Shown here piece after piece: positions 6,222 through 7,102 of a DNA stretch of 7,102 nt. The first letter of the stretch is position 1. The number at the start of each line of letters is the position of its first letter. A model generated the notes under the pieces. It worked only from the letters and a program-made list of their open reading frames with translations, did no database searches and was not told where the DNA came from. The stretch comes from Gemmatimonadales bacterium (lineage in GTDB: Bacteria > Gemmatimonadota > Gemmatimonadetes > Palauibacterales > Palauibacteraceae), in the NCBI GenBank assembly GCA_030608825.1, contig JAUWDL010000060.1, positions 1 to 7,102 on the forward strand. Reading direction: 5' to 3'. The translations under genes and the position numbers were made by a program.

Positions 6222-7079
6222 TCAGCGCTCCAGCTCGAGGATCCTCCCCGACGAGTCCACCGAGAAGACGGGCTCTCGCGAGAGATCGCCGCCCACCCAG
6301 ATGGAGCGTTTGGGACCGATGCGCAGAGCGAGGCTGAGCGAGAAGCCGTCGGCGGCCGACGTGTCCACGGCATAGCCCGCATCTGCGAGGGACGCCGCCG
6401 AGACAGATGAGAGCGGGTTCGAGGAGCCGACGTTGAGCCAACCCGTCATGAGCTCCGAGTCGAACACGGATTCGCGCCAATGGCCGTCCCGCGTGCCGGT
6501 GCCGCCCGTGTTCTCCACGGGAATGGGGACTCCCGCATAGGCTCCGCCTCCGATGCCGTCGAAGGCGCTGACGGCCTCGCTGCCCGTGAAGTACGGGTCC
6601 GGAGACCCCGCATCCGTGATGAGCCCGAGGCCCAACCAGACCGTGCCGAAACCGAGGACGTGTCCCATCTCGTGGAGGACGAGCGCCTCGAGAATCCCGA
6701 AGCTTTCGGCCTCGTTCAGGTCGTCTTCGTCCAGCGTCAGCTGGCCCGTGATCGGGAGCCTGGAGCCGGCACGGATGAGGCAGGGCCCGGCCCGGCCCAA
6801 CGCTCCGCCGGCCCCGTCGATCGGCTCCACCTTCACGAAGATGACGAGATCATCGATCGTTTCGTCGACCGCCTCGTGGCAGCTGCCCCCGTCGTAGTCG
6901 ACGGCGACGTTCGGGACGTCGCCCGTGATGATCTCCTCCCACCGCGCCGCCGCGGCCGAGAAGGCCGGGGCGTAGCTCGGCGTTCCGCCCACGAAACGGA
7001 GCTCGATGTGGAACCCCGGAGAGGGTGGCGGTGGAGGTGGGGGAGGAGGCGGCGGCGGTGGCGGTGGCGGAGGAGGCGG
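6222..7079 (-). CDS. Leishmanolysin-like zinc metalloprotease, 5' end missing or broken
   Basis: A zinc endopeptidase of the leishmanolysin (M8) type, likely secreted. In the 285 residues readable from just after an in-frame TAG, the order is 19 prolines, the short linker SPG, then the catalytic domain starting FHIELRFVGGTP. The zinc motif is H136-E137-M-G-H140-V-L-G-F, the third ligand H200 lies about 60 residues later in DGHWRESVF, and the Met-turn is M211 in ELMTGWLN. This spacing and the ensuing SLADAGYAVD are characteristic of bacterial leishmanolysin-like proteins. There is no ATG, GTG or TTG between the TAG (7080-7082) and the first strand. The GTG at 6992 lies inside that strand and is an unlikely start. 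A signal peptide or lipobox should lie upstream but is not seen. The gene is therefore truncated by the edge, carries a nonsense or frameshift change, or has a base error in the repeat. The catalytic domain itself looks intact. Confidence 0.85.
   Translation of the reverse strand, partial: PPPPPPPPPPPPPPPPPPPSPGFHIELRFVGGTPSYAPAFSAAAARWEEIITGDVPNVAVDYDGGSCHEAVDETIDDLVIFVKVEPIDGAGGALGRAGPCLIRAGSRLPITGQLTLDEDDLNEAESFGILEALVLHEMGHVLGFGTVWLGLGLITDAGSPDPYFTGSEAVSAFDGIGGGAYAGVPIPVENTGGTGTRDGHWRESVFDSELMTGWLNVGSSNPLSSVSAASLADAGYAVDTSAADGFSLSLALRIGPKRSIWVGGDLSREPVFSVDSSGRILELER
7023..7079 (-). repeat. Polyproline-coding tract, (CCN)19
   Basis: Nineteen consecutive CCN codons on the minus strand, with mixed third bases (CCG, CCT, CCA, CCC), form a proline linker directly before the metalloprotease domain. 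Two more CCG codons lie just beyond the TAG at 7080-7082 in the same frame. Such linkers commonly tether secreted catalytic domains. The tract is low-complexity and prone to indels and assembly error. Confidence 0.8.
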
Positions 7080-7102
7080 CTACGGCGGCCCTCGCCAGAT
7101 GT

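Noticed and set aside
6133..6480. N-terminal extension of the FHA-protease up to 6480
   Set aside because: These 116 codons overlap the metalloprotease coding region in another frame and show no domain. A good ribosome binding site precedes the ATG at 6132.
7006..7102. Plus-strand glycine-run frame (Gly19 followed by YGG) resembling the tail of a glycine-rich RNA-binding protein
   Set aside because: It starts abruptly with no RNA-binding domain and is the complement of the polyproline linker. A chimeric join at the window end cannot be fully excluded.

Overview
The window is gene-dense, GC-rich bacterial DNA holding six genes in three blocks. The lineage cannot be fixed from the sequence. 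High GC, a Tat-exported molybdoenzyme, a membrane-anchored protease and a leishmanolysin-type metalloprotease with a proline-rich linker suit an environmental Gram-negative-type bacterium. Gemmatimonadota or a similar group is my guess, not a result. Both window edges cut a gene.

Block 1 (1-2649, minus strand) is the start of an operon for a respiratory molybdoenzyme of the DMSO-reductase superfamily. A 731-residue Tat-exported molybdopterin subunit, closest in style to polysulfide/thiosulfate reductases (PsrA/PhsA), is followed after 3 nt by a four-cluster ferredoxin subunit (PsrB/DmsB type). The ferredoxin gene runs off the left edge, and a membrane subunit would be expected beyond it.

Block 2 (2727-4423, plus strand) diverges from block 1 across 77 bp. 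It is a tight pair: a PAPS-type sulfotransferase-like protein and, 5 nt later, a fold-type IV PLP aminotransferase. As I recall them, plant 'branched-chain-amino-acid aminotransferase-like' proteins carry these two modules fused in the same order. This is the most informative observation in the window.

Block 3 (4420-7102, minus strand) converges on block 2, and the two terminal stop codons overlap inside one CTAG. It encodes a single-pass membrane protein with an N-terminal FHA-like domain, a transmembrane helix, a coiled coil and a trypsin-like serine protease with a complete His-Asp-Ser triad. Upstream of it lies a leishmanolysin-like zinc metalloprotease. Its reading frame is interrupted by an in-frame TAG inside a polyproline tract at the right edge, and no start codon is visible. 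A GC-rich hairpin separates the two protease genes.

I saw no tRNA, rRNA, CRISPR array, insertion sequence or phage gene. No stretch longer than 300 bases lacks a gene.
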